Assembly (NCBI RefSeq): GCF_026339955.1 | Contig: NZ_JAPEPW010000001.1 | Span: 5,389,001 to 5,453,000, forward strand | Direction of reading: 5' to 3' | Length of the DNA: 64,000 nucleotides | From: Streptomyces sp. NBC_01549 | GTDB taxonomy: Bacteria > Actinomycetota > Actinomycetes > Streptomycetales > Streptomycetaceae | Part shown: positions 1-8,614 of the stretch, one piece after another | How the letters are laid out: each line of letters opens with the position of its first letter | How positions within the stretch are numbered: position 1 is the first letter of the stretch | Program-made: the position numbers and the translations under genes | Notes under the pieces: model-generated | Database searches by the model: none | Told to the model about the DNA's origin: nothing | Seen by the model: only the letters and a program-made list of their open reading frames with translations

Positions 1-1590
1 AGCCGGGCCAGCAGCGCGGCCCGCTCCGGCGCGGACTGCAGCAGGGAGAGCAGCAGGGCGAGTACGGCGTACCCCGCACCGGCCAGGGCGGCCGCGGTGT
101 AGATCCGCTCGGCGCCCGCCTGCAACGGCGCATCGGAGAGCGCCGCACGTTCCTCGGCGCGCACCGTCACGGTCAGGCCCTTCCCGGCGCCGCGCACGGC
201 CGCCCGCAGCGCCGGTCCGTCGAGCGTGGCACCGGTCGCCAGCAGCGTCGTCGGATCGGATCGCTCGAGGCCCGCGGCGTCGACCAGCAGGAAGTCGGCG
301 CCGGGGGCGGCGGGGGTACGGGAGCGTACGGCGGCGATCCGGACCGTGACATCACCGGCGGGGGACGTGATCCGACGCGGTGCGCGGCCCAGGCGCTCCG
401 CGAGGCCGGGGGAGGCGACGGCATTGAGCACACCCCCTGTCCGCACGCCTCCGGTCCCCTTCGGCTTCAACACGTCGGCGGGGAAGGCCCCGAGGCCTGT
501 CTGCCGGGCCAGCCGGGCGTACGACTCCGGCTCGACCCCGATCAGCGTCAGGCCGTCCTTCCCCCCTGCCTCGCCGGACGCGAGCTCCGCCGTGCGCTCG
601 GTCCGCACGGCCGTCACCTCCCGTACGCCCGCGACCTTCCGTACCGCCCCTTCCACTCCCGTCGGAAGCTCCGTCGCCTCGCCCGGCCCCGCGATCCGCG
701 CGTCCGCGCCGGTCGCCAGCAGCGCGGCCCGGTCCCGGGCGTCGGACACCCCCGCGAGCACGGAACCCCCGAACGCCGCCGTCGTCAGGGCCAACAACAA
801 CGCCAGCAGCGGCAGCGCGACGCCCACCGTCGAGGAGCGGCCCGCGCGTGCCAGCGACAGAAAACCGACCACCCCACGCCCTCGCGCGGCCGGGCGGGCC
901 GCCCACCGCAAGGGCAGCGGATACAGCCGTACGAGCACCAGCGCCGCGATCAGCCCGACCAGGACCGGAGCGGCACTCACCAGGAAGTCGCCCGTGCTGG
1001 ACGCGCCGCGCCGCCGCAGCGCCACGACCGACCCGACGGCCAGCACCAGCACGGTGAGTTCGGCGACCGTGCGGCGCCTGCCGGGCTTGGCCTGGGCGAG
1101 ATCCTCGCGCTCCGCGTTCGCCCGCGGCCTGCGGTGCGCCACGACCGCCCGCACCGGCAGTACCGCGCAGGCGAGGAGCGCGACGGCGGACGCGCCGAGC
1201 ACGGCGGGCCCCAGCCGGGCCTCGTCCACCGTCAGCACGGCGAGCAGCAGACCGGCGGCGGCCGCGGGGACCGCCACGACCGCGGTCTCGGCGAGGAGCC
1301 GTCCGGCGATCCCACGCAGCGAGCCGCCCCGTGCGCGCAGCAGGGCGAGTTCGGCGGCGCGGCGGACGGCGATCAGCCCGCCGGCCATGACCAGGACGAC
1401 GGCGGCGACCGCGCCGATCCCGAACGTGCCGACCGCCACGACGGGTGTGATCGCCGCACGGGTCGTCGTGTAGGAGCCGACGACCGTCTCCAGGTCGGTG
1501 CTGACGGCCGCGGTGCTCCCGGCGGCCTCGCGCATCCGCAGCAGGTCGGGCCCGCCTTCGAGGGAGGCGATCCGCGAGACGAGCGCGTGT
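1..1590 (-). pseudogene. FtsX-like ABC transporter permease, 5'-truncated remnant
   Basis: Read leftwards from about 1590 one frame stays open to the window edge. It encodes alternating hydrophobic segments and periplasmic-type stretches typical of large FtsX/MacB permeases: a segment near 1375-1440 rich in V/A/G, then an LRARGGSLRGIAGRLLAE-like cytoplasmic linker, further membrane segments, and a soluble domain of substrate-pocket type. Such permeases export lipids or peptides with a partner ATPase, which is not visible here. The N-terminal part and any start codon or ribosome site are missing, because the frame runs directly into a rhomboid gene at about 1590. The other end runs off the window. 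I infer a non-functional remnant left by a deletion; a misassembly is the alternative. Confidence 0.6.
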
Positions 1591-2220
1591 GTCCGGCGCG
1601 ATCACCAGCACGAGGACCGAGCCGCCGAGCGCCGAGAGCAGATAGAGCGTGACGAAGCGGATCCGGCCGAGTTGGGCCTCCACCACCCGGCCCAGGTTCC
1701 ACAGCGAGACCATGTTCATCACGATGTGCAGAATCCCGAACGTGCCCTCGGTGGGCGGCAGATGCAGGAACGCGCCGGTCAGCATCCGGTACCACTCCCC
1801 GTCGACCACGCCCTCCGGGTGGAAGTCGTAGGGGTACTGGGCCTGCCAGACGTAGTGCCCGCCGTCGGGCCCCGCCAGCCCCGCGCCCAGCATCTCGAAC
1901 CGGTCCACGATCGCCGGACGCACCACCTCGCCCACGTACGCCAGCACGTTGAGCGCGATCAGGACGTACGTCACCAGGGGCACGGTCGAGATCCGGCCGC
2001 CGAACGCCGTGCGGGCCTGCCGGATCGTCCGGGAGCCTTCCTTCACGCACTCCACGCACTGGTGACCGACGGCCGCCTCGCGCATGCAGTCCGGGCAGAT
2101 GTAGCGGTCGCACCGGGTGCAGCGCACATGGGACTCCACCTTCGGATGGCGATAGCAGGTGGTGACGGTGGGTTCGGTGGGGTCGGTGGATCTGCTGGAT
2201 TCGGGGGACTCGGATTCCAC
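1591..2220 (-). pseudogene. Rhomboid family intramembrane protease, 3'-truncated
   Basis: A GTG start at 2220 is preceded by GAGGAG six bases upstream. The product opens with a cysteine-rich, B-box-like zinc-binding segment (CYRHP, CTRC, CPDC, CVEC spacing) typical of Streptomyces rhomboids, then a first membrane segment (VTYVLIALNVLAY) and the TM2 HIVMNM motif with the accessory His and Asn. The family normally continues after LLSALGGSVLVL into the segment carrying the catalytic GxSG serine and then the catalytic His. Here the rhomboid sequence stops after VIAPD and the reading frame continues out of phase through an ABC permease gene. Both catalytic residues are therefore absent, and protease activity is not expected. 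It diverges from the VWA gene at 2377. Confidence 0.7.
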
Positions 2221-2376
2221 GACCGGCTCCTCGCGGGTACGGAGATCAAGGGGACGATGAGCCGATGGGGGCGGCGGCGAACAAAATAGCGAATGCCCAT
2301 GTGGGGGTGGGACGGCAGGGGTTACGGGTGGCGTAATCTCGGCGTTTCCGCACCTCTCGCGCGATGGGAGCTCCGC

Positions 2377-3096
2377 ATGGCCGGAATCAGCCTCACCAAG
2401 GTGGAGGAGACCGCGCCCGCGCTGGTCAGTCTGTACAAGAGCGCCGGTGTCTCCCTCACCAAGCACGGGCTGAGCGGTCAGCGGGCCGCGGTGTACCTGG
2501 TCGTCGACTACTCCGGTTCGATGAAGCCGTACTACAAGGACGGCAGTGTGCAGGCACTGGCGGACCGGGTGCTCGGCCTGTCGGCGCACCTCGACGACGA
2601 CGGCACCGTCCCGGTCGTCTTCTTCTCCACGGACATCGACGCGGTGACGGACATCGCGCTCGACAACCACCAGGGCCGGGTGGAGAAGATCGTGGCCGGC
2701 CTCGGTCACATGGGGAAGACCAGCTACCACCTGGCCATGGACGCGGTCATCGAGCACTACCTCGACAGCGGCTGCGAGGATCCCGCGCTGGTCGTCTTCC
2801 AGACCGACGGCGGCCCGATCAACAAGCTCGCCGCCGAACGGTACTTGTGCAAGGCGGCGAAACTTCCGCTGTTCTGGCAGTTCATAGGGTTCGGCGACCC
2901 GGACAGCAAGCAGTTCGAGTTCCTGCGCAGACTCGACGAGCTGCCGGTGCCGCGGACGCGGGTCGTCGACAACGCCGGTTTCTTCCACGCCGGTTCGGAC
3001 CCTCGGAAGGTCTCCGACGCCGAGCTGTACGACCGGATCGTGGGCGACTTCCCCCAGTGGCTGACGGCCGCGCGCGAGCGGGGGATCGTCCGGTGA
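2377..3096 (+). CDS. VWA domain protein of the TerF/TerY type
   Basis: 239 residues. ATG 2377 is preferred over the longer upstream frame because GGGAG lies six bases before it and the protein then begins directly at conserved sequence (MAGISLTKVEE). The protein is one von Willebrand factor A fold: the MIDAS metal site is visible as DYSGS near residue 50, with the later Thr in GKTSYH and the Asp in QTDGG. This family occurs with tellurite-resistance (Ter) proteins and is thought to bind metal ions and protein partners in the cytosol; no terB/terC/terD genes are close by. The stop overlaps the HutD gene start (GTGA), so the two are probably co-translated. The exact role is unknown. Confidence 0.8.
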   Translation: MAGISLTKVEETAPALVSLYKSAGVSLTKHGLSGQRAAVYLVVDYSGSMKPYYKDGSVQALADRVLGLSAHLDDDGTVPVVFFSTDIDAVTDIALDNHQGRVEKIVAGLGHMGKTSYHLAMDAVIEHYLDSGCEDPALVVFQTDGGPINKLAAERYLCKAAKLPLFWQFIGFGDPDSKQFEFLRRLDELPVPRTRVVDNAGFFHAGSDPRKVSDAELYDRIVGDFPQWLTAARERGIVR

Positions 3097-3653
3097 CCGT
3101 ACGTGCGCTGCCGGCCGTCGGGCGGGTCGCCGTGCCGTGGAAGAACGGCGGCGGGGTGACGCGCGAGATCGTCGCCCGGCCCGAGGGTGCGGGCATGGGC
3201 GAGTTCGAGTGGCGGGTGAGCCTGGCCGACGTCGGCGCCGACGGGCCGTTCTCGGCGTTCGCCGACGTCGACCGGATCCTCACCATGGTCGCGGGCGAGG
3301 GGATGGAACTGACCGTCGGCGGCGAACACCGCCGGGTCGACACGCGGTTCGTCCCACAACGCTTCCCCGGCGACCTGCCGACCGGCTGCCGGCTCCTCGG
3401 GGGGCCGGTGGTGAACCTCAACGTCATGTGGCACAGGGGCGCCGTCGCAGCCCCCACCGTCACGGTCGCGGCTCCCGGGCGGTCCCTCGCCCTCCCCGCG
3501 GGCCCGACCGTCCTGATCGTCGCCCTCGACGGCACGGCCGAGGTGGCCGGGGTGACTCTCGGTCGCTATGACGCCGTGCTGCTGACGGACGAGGAGGCGA
3601 CCCTCCACGCGACGGGCCACACCGCCGTGCTCACCCTCCCTTCGAGAGCCTGA
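3093..3653 (+). CDS. HutD/Ves family cupin-like protein
   Basis: 186 residues. GTG 3093 overlaps the stop of the VWA gene, indicating translational coupling. The HutD signature is clear at the N-terminus: VPWKNGGG, then TREI and WRVSLADV followed by GPFS. HutD proteins form a bicupin fold and are linked to histidine utilisation in proteobacteria, probably as small-molecule sensors. In Streptomyces they usually stand alone, as here, with no hut genes nearby. Length is as expected for the family. The function in this organism is not established. A long inverted-repeat element begins 15 bases after the stop codon and probably acts as a transcription end. Confidence 0.82.
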   Translation: MTVRALPAVGRVAVPWKNGGGVTREIVARPEGAGMGEFEWRVSLADVGADGPFSAFADVDRILTMVAGEGMELTVGGEHRRVDTRFVPQRFPGDLPTGCRLLGGPVVNLNVMWHRGAVAAPTVTVAAPGRSLALPAGPTVLIVALDGTAEVAGVTLGRYDAVLLTDEEATLHATGHTAVLTLPSRA

Positions 3654-3668
3654 GCCCCCGCGAGGATT

Positions 3669-3915
3669 CTCGCCCCCGCCGCCCCTACCCGTCCCATCCT
3701 CAACCCGGGGGCTCCGCCCCCAGTCCCCCAGGTGGGTTCGTCGGCTGCGGGTGGGTGGGGGGCTTGGCGCGCAGTTCCCCGCGCCCCTGAGGCGGGGCTT
3801 CGCCCCGCATCTTCAGCCCGTCCGGCGTTTGAGGACGAGGCCGTTCAGGCCGATCGGGGGTTTGGGGGCGGAGTCCCCAAGTGGGGATGGGACGGGTAGG
3901 GGCGGCGGGGGCGAG
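3669..3915. repeat. Interspersed repeat (copy A) with 31-bp terminal inverted repeats
   Basis: Bases 3669-3699 and 3885-3915 are perfect inverted copies of each other over 31 bp (core GGATGGGACGGGTAGGGGCG). Between them lie GCGCAGTTCCCCGCGCCCCT (3771-3790) and CAGCCCGTCCGGCGTTTGAG (near 3815), which recur at 18.8-19.0 kb and 23.5-23.7 kb. No coding potential is visible. It fills the gap between the HutD gene and qcrB and resembles a non-autonomous mobile element or a Streptomyces-wide intergenic palindromic unit. The remaining bases to the qcrB start show nothing else recognisable. Confidence 0.75.
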
Positions 3916-3990
3916 CGACAGGTGGGGGGCGACGCGCCGTTGGCTTCGGGGAGGTGTCATGTCACCCTGGTGGGCCGAGGGGAGTGGCTT

Positions 3991-5652
3991 ATGGGCGCGG
4001 AAGAGATCAACTCCGGTCGCGTGCAAGAGACTTCACGTGCGGGGCGGCGAGATGAGACACCCAAGGGCGAGCGCCTCGCGGACTGGGCCGACGGACGGCT
4101 GGGCCTCTACGCGATGGCCAAGGCCAACATGCGCAAGGTCTTCCCGGACCACTGGTCCTTCATGCTGGGCGAGGTCTGCCTCTACAGCTTCCTGATCCTG
4201 ATCCTGACCGGCGTCTACCTCACGCTCTTCTTCGAGCCGAGCGCCTCCGAGGTCGTCTACCACGGCCCGTACGAACCGCTCAACGCCATCCTCATGACCC
4301 GCGCCTACGAATCCACCCTCCACATCACCTTCGAGGTGCGCGGCGGACTTCTGGTCCGGCAGATCCACCACTGGGCGGCGATCGTCTTCCTCGCCGGGAT
4401 GCTCGTGCACATGATGCGCGTCTTCTTCACCGGCGCGTTCCGCAAGCCCCGCGAGGTCAACTGGCTGTTCGGCTGGACGCTGCTGATGCTCGGCCTGATC
4501 ACCGGCCTGACCGGCTACTCGCTCCCCGACGACCTGCTCTCCGGCACCGGCGTCCGCTTCGCCCAGGGCGCGATCCTGTCGGTCCCGATCGTGGGAACGT
4601 ACCTCTCCTTCTTCCTCTTCGGAGGCGAGTTCCCGGGCCACGACATCATTCCGCGGTTCTTCCCGATCCACGTCCTCCTGCTGCCGGGCATCATGCTCGG
4701 CCTGGTGGTCGCCCATCTGATCCTGGTCTTCTACCACAAACACACGCAGTACCCGGGGCCCGGACGCGACCAGAAGTCCGTCGTCGGGATGCCGTTCATG
4801 CCGGTCTACATGGCCAAGGCGGGCGGGTTCTTCTTCCTCGTCTTCGGGGTGCTGTCGCTGATGGGGGCGATCGCGACGATCAACCCCGTCTGGGCCTTCG
4901 GCCCCTACCGGCCGGACCTGGTGACGACCGGCGCACAGCCCGACTGGTACCTCGGCTTCTCCGAGGGGCTCATCCGGGTGATGCCCGGGTGGGAGATCAA
5001 CGCCTGGGGCCACACCCTGCAACTGGGTGTGTTCATCCCCTTCTCCCTCTTCCCGCTCATCATGACCGCCATCGCCGTCTACCCGTTCATCGAGGCATGG
5101 GTCACCGGGGACAGACGGGAACACCACATCCTGGACCGGCCGCGCAACGTGCCCACCCGCACCGGGCTCGGCGTCGCCTGGCTGACGCTGTACGGAGTCC
5201 TCCTGGTCGGCGGCGGCAACGATCTGTGGGCCACCCACTTCCACCTCTCCATCAACGCCATCACCTGGTTCGTACGGGTCTCCTTCTTCGTCGCCCCGGC
5301 CCTCGCCTTCGTCGTCACGCGCCGGATCTGCATGGGACTTCAGCGACGGGACCGCGACAAGGTGCTGCACGGAAGGGAGTCCGGGATCATCCGGATGCTT
5401 CCGCACGGCGAGTACGTCGAGGTGCACGAACCGCTCTCACCGGCGCAGCGGTTCACACTCACCCAGCACGAGCAGCCCCCGCCGTACGAGGTGGGACCGC
5501 TCGTGGACGCGAACGGCGTCGTCCGACGGGTCGGCCCCGGCCGCAGACTGCGCGCCCGGCTCGCCCGCGCCATGTACGGGCCCGACACCCAGATCCCGAA
5601 GCCGACACCGGAGGAGTACCGGGAACTCACCAGCGGCGAGCACCACCACTGA
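3991..5652 (+). CDS. qcrB: Cytochrome bc1 complex cytochrome b subunit, solitary paralogue
   Basis: 553 residues. ATG 3991 follows GAGGGGAG with good spacing and gives the normal QcrB N-terminus (GERLADWADGRLG). In the bc1 complex this subunit oxidises menaquinol and carries haems bL and bH in the membrane. Visible features are the early FPDHWSFMLGE segment, the histidine-bearing helix RQIHHWAAIVF...LVHMMRVFF, SLPDDLLSGTG, the second His pair in the helix near IHVLLLPG and VVAHL, and the actinobacterial C-terminal extension ending in HHH. The full length and conserved motifs suggest a functional protein. No qcrA, qcrC or cta genes are adjacent, whereas the housekeeping copy normally sits in a qcrCAB operon, so this is probably a second copy. 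Its 3' end overlaps the convergent fadE32 gene by 26 bp. Confidence 0.88.
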   Translation: MGAEEINSGRVQETSRAGRRDETPKGERLADWADGRLGLYAMAKANMRKVFPDHWSFMLGEVCLYSFLILILTGVYLTLFFEPSASEVVYHGPYEPLNAILMTRAYESTLHITFEVRGGLLVRQIHHWAAIVFLAGMLVHMMRVFFTGAFRKPREVNWLFGWTLLMLGLITGLTGYSLPDDLLSGTGVRFAQGAILSVPIVGTYLSFFLFGGEFPGHDIIPRFFPIHVLLLPGIMLGLVVAHLILVFYHKHTQYPGPGRDQKSVVGMPFMPVYMAKAGGFFFLVFGVLSLMGAIATINPVWAFGPYRPDLVTTGAQPDWYLGFSEGLIRVMPGWEINAWGHTLQLGVFIPFSLFPLIMTAIAVYPFIEAWVTGDRREHHILDRPRNVPTRTGLGVAWLTLYGVLLVGGGNDLWATHFHLSINAITWFVRVSFFVAPALAFVVTRRICMGLQRRDRDKVLHGRESGIIRMLPHGEYVEVHEPLSPAQRFTLTQHEQPPPYEVGPLVDANGVVRRVGPGRRLRARLARAMYGPDTQIPKPTPEEYRELTSGEHHH

Positions 5653-6595
5653 GGACCTCGGCCCGGCACTCGGCCGGGGTGCCCCACGCGGTGCGCAGGG
5701 CACGGGCCTTGGCCAGCCACAGGGACAGGTCGTACTCCGCGGTGTAGCCGATCGCGCCGTGCAGCTGGAGCGCCGTGCGCGCGGTGGCGTACGCGGCCTG
5801 GCAGGCCGTGACCTTGGCGGCGGCCACGTCGCCGGGCGCCATCGTCAGGGCCGCGCCGAACAGCAGCGGCCGCGCGAACTCCAGGGCGATCTTCGCGTCC
5901 GCGAGGCGATGCTTGACCGCCTGGAACGAGCCGACGGGGACACCGAACTGGGTGCGCTGTCTGACGTACGCGACCGTCCGGTCGAGGAGTGCGAGCCCGA
6001 CGCCGAGCGCCTGGGCGGCGGTGGCGAGCCGGGCCCAGGCGAGGGCATGGGCGACGGGAGGGGCGGTGGAGAGCAGTTCACCGCCTGGTGTGAGGGGCGT
6101 GAGGCGGCGGGCGGGTTCCAGGGTAGTGCGCATCGGGCCGTGGCCGGGCGCCAGACGCAGTCCGTCGGCCGCCAGGGCGAGGCGGATGGTCGCCGCGTCG
6201 CCGTCCAGCGCGTACGCCCCGTCGAGGGCCAGCGTCGCCGACGCCTCGCCCGAGGCCAGCGACGGGAGCAGCCGCGCGGCGGGGAGAGGCTCCGCAAGCT
6301 CGGCCAGCAGCGCGGCCGCCGCGACCGTCTCCACCAGCGGACCGGGCACCGCGTGCCGGCCCAACTCGACGAAAGCCACGGCCAGTTCCACCGGACGCGG
6401 ACCCATCCCCTCGTACACCTCCGGCACCGCGAGTGCGAACACACCCACCTTGGCGATACGGAACCACAGCGCGCGACCGCTGTCGTGGTCGCCGCGGCTC
6501 CAGTCCCGTACGACCGACGGGGTGTCCGCGGCGGTCAGCATCGCGTCCAGCGAGTCGGCGAACGCGCGCTGCTCGGCGTCGAGGAGGAAGCGCAT
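5627..6595 (-). CDS. fadE32: Acyl-CoA dehydrogenase subunit, FadE32-like
   Basis: 322 residues. ATG 6595-6593 shares one base with the stop of the upstream gene (TGATG), so translation is coupled. It is a short acyl-CoA dehydrogenase with degenerate N-terminal and middle domains and a clear C-terminal four-helix domain (RTQFGVPVGSFQAVKHRLAD, QLHGAIGYTAEYDLSLWL). Proteins of this length pair with a second ACAD polypeptide to make the alpha2beta2 heterotetramers used in actinobacterial steroid degradation. The N-terminus (MRFLLDAEQRAFADSLDA) resembles mycobacterial FadE32. Inferred role: with FadE31, dehydrogenation of a late CoA thioester from steroid rings C/D (MOODA-CoA in the mycobacterial pathway). 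The gene assignment rests on cluster context and remembered similarity. Confidence 0.8.
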   Translation of the reverse strand: MRFLLDAEQRAFADSLDAMLTAADTPSVVRDWSRGDHDSGRALWFRIAKVGVFALAVPEVYEGMGPRPVELAVAFVELGRHAVPGPLVETVAAAALLAELAEPLPAARLLPSLASGEASATLALDGAYALDGDAATIRLALAADGLRLAPGHGPMRTTLEPARRLTPLTPGGELLSTAPPVAHALAWARLATAAQALGVGLALLDRTVAYVRQRTQFGVPVGSFQAVKHRLADAKIALEFARPLLFGAALTMAPGDVAAAKVTACQAAYATARTALQLHGAIGYTAEYDLSLWLAKARALRTAWGTPAECRAEVLSGGARRW

Positions 6596-7740
6596 CAGCG
6601 GCGGCCCTTCGGGAGGCCGAGCAGGCGCTCGGCGATGATGTCGCGCTGGATCTCGTTGGTGCCGGCGTAGATCGGACCGGCGAGCGAGAAGACGTACCCC
6701 TCGGACCATTCCGTGTCCGCCGACTCGCCGTCCGGGCCGAGGAGGTCGAGGGCCGTCTCGTGCAGCGCGATGTCGTACTCGGACCAGAAGACCTTGTTCA
6801 GGCTGGATTCCGGGCCTACGGTCCCGCCGTCGAGGAAGCGGGAGGCGTTGGCGTACGTGAAGAGCTGGTAGGCGCGGGCGCCGATCACCGCGTCGGCCAC
6901 CCGGTCGCGCAGCGCCGTGTCCGAGGGGTCGGCGCGGTCGCGCCACAGGGCCGCCAGCCGGTCCGCGGCGGCGAGGAAGCGGCCCGGTGAACGCAGCGTC
7001 AGCCCCCGCTCGTTGCCCGCCGTCGACATGGCGACCCGCCAGCCCCCGCCCGGCTCGCCGATCACGTCCTCGTCCGGGACGAAGACCTCGTCGAGGAAGA
7101 CCTCGGCGAAGGCCGGTCTGCCGTCGAGGCGGCCGATGGGACGCACCGTGACCCCGGGCGCGCGCAGGTCGAACATCAGGTAGGTCAGGCCCTGATGTGG
7201 CCTCGGCGTGTCCGGCTCGCTGCGGAAGAGGCCGAACGCGCGGTCGGCGAAGGCGGCCCGCGACGACCAGGTCTTCTGCCCGCTCAGCAGCCAGCCCCCG
7301 TCCGTACGCACCGCACGCGAGGTGAGCGAGGCCAGGTCGGACCCCGCCTCCGGCTCGGACCACGCCTGCGCCCAGACGACTTCCCCGGTGGCCATGGAGG
7401 GAAGGACCCGGGCGCGCTGTTTCTCCGAGCCGTGGTCGAAGAGGGTGGGCGCCAGGAGGTTGATGCCGTTCTGGCCGACCCGGCCCGGCGCGCCCGCCGC
7501 GTAGTACTCCTCCTCGAACACCAGCCAGCGCACGATGTCCGCGCCCCGGCCGCCGTACACCTCCGGCCAGGACACCACCGACCAGCGGTCCGCCGCCAGT
7601 TCGGCCTCCCACACGCGGTGCGCCGCGAAGCCCTCCTCGGTCTCCAGGGACGGAAGGGGCGTTCGCGGCACATGGGCGGCGAGCCAGGTCCGGGCCTCGG
7701 CGCGGAAGGCCTCGTCGGCGGGGGAGAGGGTCAGATCCAT
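6595..7740 (-). CDS. fadE31: Acyl-CoA dehydrogenase, FadE31-like
   Basis: 381 residues. I chose ATG 7740 because GGAAGG lies eight bases upstream and the protein then begins like the family (MDLTLSPADEAFRAEAR); a TTG at 7761 is less likely. Full three-domain ACAD fold: N-terminal helices, FAD-binding middle domain (AQAWSEPEAGSDLASL, SGQKTWSS), and C-terminal helices ending in GGPIYAGTNEIQ-type sequence (here AGPIYAGTNEIQRDIIAERLLGLP). The GRVGQNGINLLAPTLF and FEEEYYAAGAPGR segments match mycobacterial FadE31 as I remember it. It is the FAD-carrying partner of the downstream FadE32-like subunit. It diverges from ipdF, and a KstR2-type palindrome lies between the two starts. Confidence 0.85.
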   Translation of the reverse strand: MDLTLSPADEAFRAEARTWLAAHVPRTPLPSLETEEGFAAHRVWEAELAADRWSVVSWPEVYGGRGADIVRWLVFEEEYYAAGAPGRVGQNGINLLAPTLFDHGSEKQRARVLPSMATGEVVWAQAWSEPEAGSDLASLTSRAVRTDGGWLLSGQKTWSSRAAFADRAFGLFRSEPDTPRPHQGLTYLMFDLRAPGVTVRPIGRLDGRPAFAEVFLDEVFVPDEDVIGEPGGGWRVAMSTAGNERGLTLRSPGRFLAAADRLAALWRDRADPSDTALRDRVADAVIGARAYQLFTYANASRFLDGGTVGPESSLNKVFWSEYDIALHETALDLLGPDGESADTEWSEGYVFSLAGPIYAGTNEIQRDIIAERLLGLPKGRR

Positions 7741-7756
7741 CGGCAGCACCTTCCCT

Positions 7757-7770
7757 AACAAGTGTTTGGT
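7757..7770. promoter_or_regulatory. Predicted KstR2 operator 1
   Basis: AACAAGTGTTTGGT lies in the 46-bp divergent gap between fadE31 and ipdF. It fits the published KstR2 palindrome AnCAAGnnCTTGnT except for one base, and is almost the same as a second site at 13996-14009. The extended form CCTAACAAGTGTTTGGTAGG is nearly self-complementary. It would overlap the promoters of both divergent genes, and the kstR2 gene itself is just downstream of ipdF, so autoregulation is likely. Binding is inferred, not shown. Confidence 0.72.
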
Positions 7771-7786
7771 AGGTTAGCGTGGAGGT

Positions 7787-8575
7787 ATGAGCGACGTCGA
7801 GAGTCCGGCGTACGTCACCGGGCACGGACTGCTGACCGGGCGCACCGCCGTCATCACCGCCGCCGCGGGCGCGGGCATCGGCGGGGCGACGGCGCGCAGG
7901 TTCCTGGAGGAGGGCGCGCGCGTCCTGATCAGCGACGCGCACGCGCGGCGGCTCAAGGAGAGCGCGGCGGCCCTGGCCGAGGAGTTCGGCTCCGCGCGGA
8001 TCGCCTCCCTGCCCTGCGACGTCACCGACGAGGACCAGGTCCAGGCCCTCTTCGACACGGCGACCGGGCTGTACGGCGGCCTGGACGTGGTCGTCAACAA
8101 CGCGGGCCTCGGCGGCACTTCCGCCCTCGTCGACATGACCGACGAACAGTGGTCGAGGGTCTTGGACGTGACGCTGAACGGGACGTTCCGGTGTACCAGG
8201 GCGGCGTTGCGGGCCATGAAGGAAACCGGCGCAGGCGTGATCGTCAACAACGCCTCCGTCATCGGCTGGCGCGCCCAGACCGGTCAGGCGCACTACGCCG
8301 CCGCCAAGGCGGGGGTCATGGCGCTCACCCGGTGCGCGGCCGTCGAGGCCGCCGAGTACGGGGTGCGCGTCAACGCGGTGTCACCGAGTCTCGCCATGCA
8401 CCCGCACCTGGTGAAGGTGACCACCCCCGAGCTGCTGGAGGAACTGACGGGCCGCGAGGCCTTCGGCCGGTACGCGCAGCCCTGGGAGGTGGCCAACGTG
8501 ATCGTGTTCCTGGCGTCCGGCTACTCCTCGTACATGACCGGCGAAGTCGTCTCCGTCAGCAGCCAACATGCGTAG
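7787..8575 (+). CDS. ipdF: Short-chain dehydrogenase IpdF (5-hydroxy-HIC-CoA dehydrogenase family)
   Basis: 262 residues. ATG 7787 has GGAGG only one base away and an in-frame stop just upstream, so the transcript may be leaderless. Classical SDR fold: a cofactor site near residue 28 (TAAAGAGIGGATARR, a variant of TGxxxGIG), NNAG near residue 105, and the catalytic Ser and YxxxK (NNASVIG, HYAAAKAG). The sequence closely follows mycobacterial Rv3559c (IpdF), which oxidises the ring-C hydroxyl of a HIP-derived CoA thioester. First gene of the rightward arm of the cluster, followed 39 bp later by kstR2. Substrate assignment is by orthology and neighbours. Confidence 0.85.
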   Translation: MSDVESPAYVTGHGLLTGRTAVITAAAGAGIGGATARRFLEEGARVLISDAHARRLKESAAALAEEFGSARIASLPCDVTDEDQVQALFDTATGLYGGLDVVVNNAGLGGTSALVDMTDEQWSRVLDVTLNGTFRCTRAALRAMKETGAGVIVNNASVIGWRAQTGQAHYAAAKAGVMALTRCAAVEAAEYGVRVNAVSPSLAMHPHLVKVTTPELLEELTGREAFGRYAQPWEVANVIVFLASGYSSYMTGEVVSVSSQHA

Positions 8576-8614
8576 GGCGCCGTCGGCAGGCACCCCTGGG
8601 ACCACAATGGAACC

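Noticed and set aside
226..1473. A 415-codon plus-strand frame near the left edge
   Set aside because: Arg/Ala/Ser/Thr-rich translation with no recognisable domain; the opposite strand encodes FtsX-like membrane segments.
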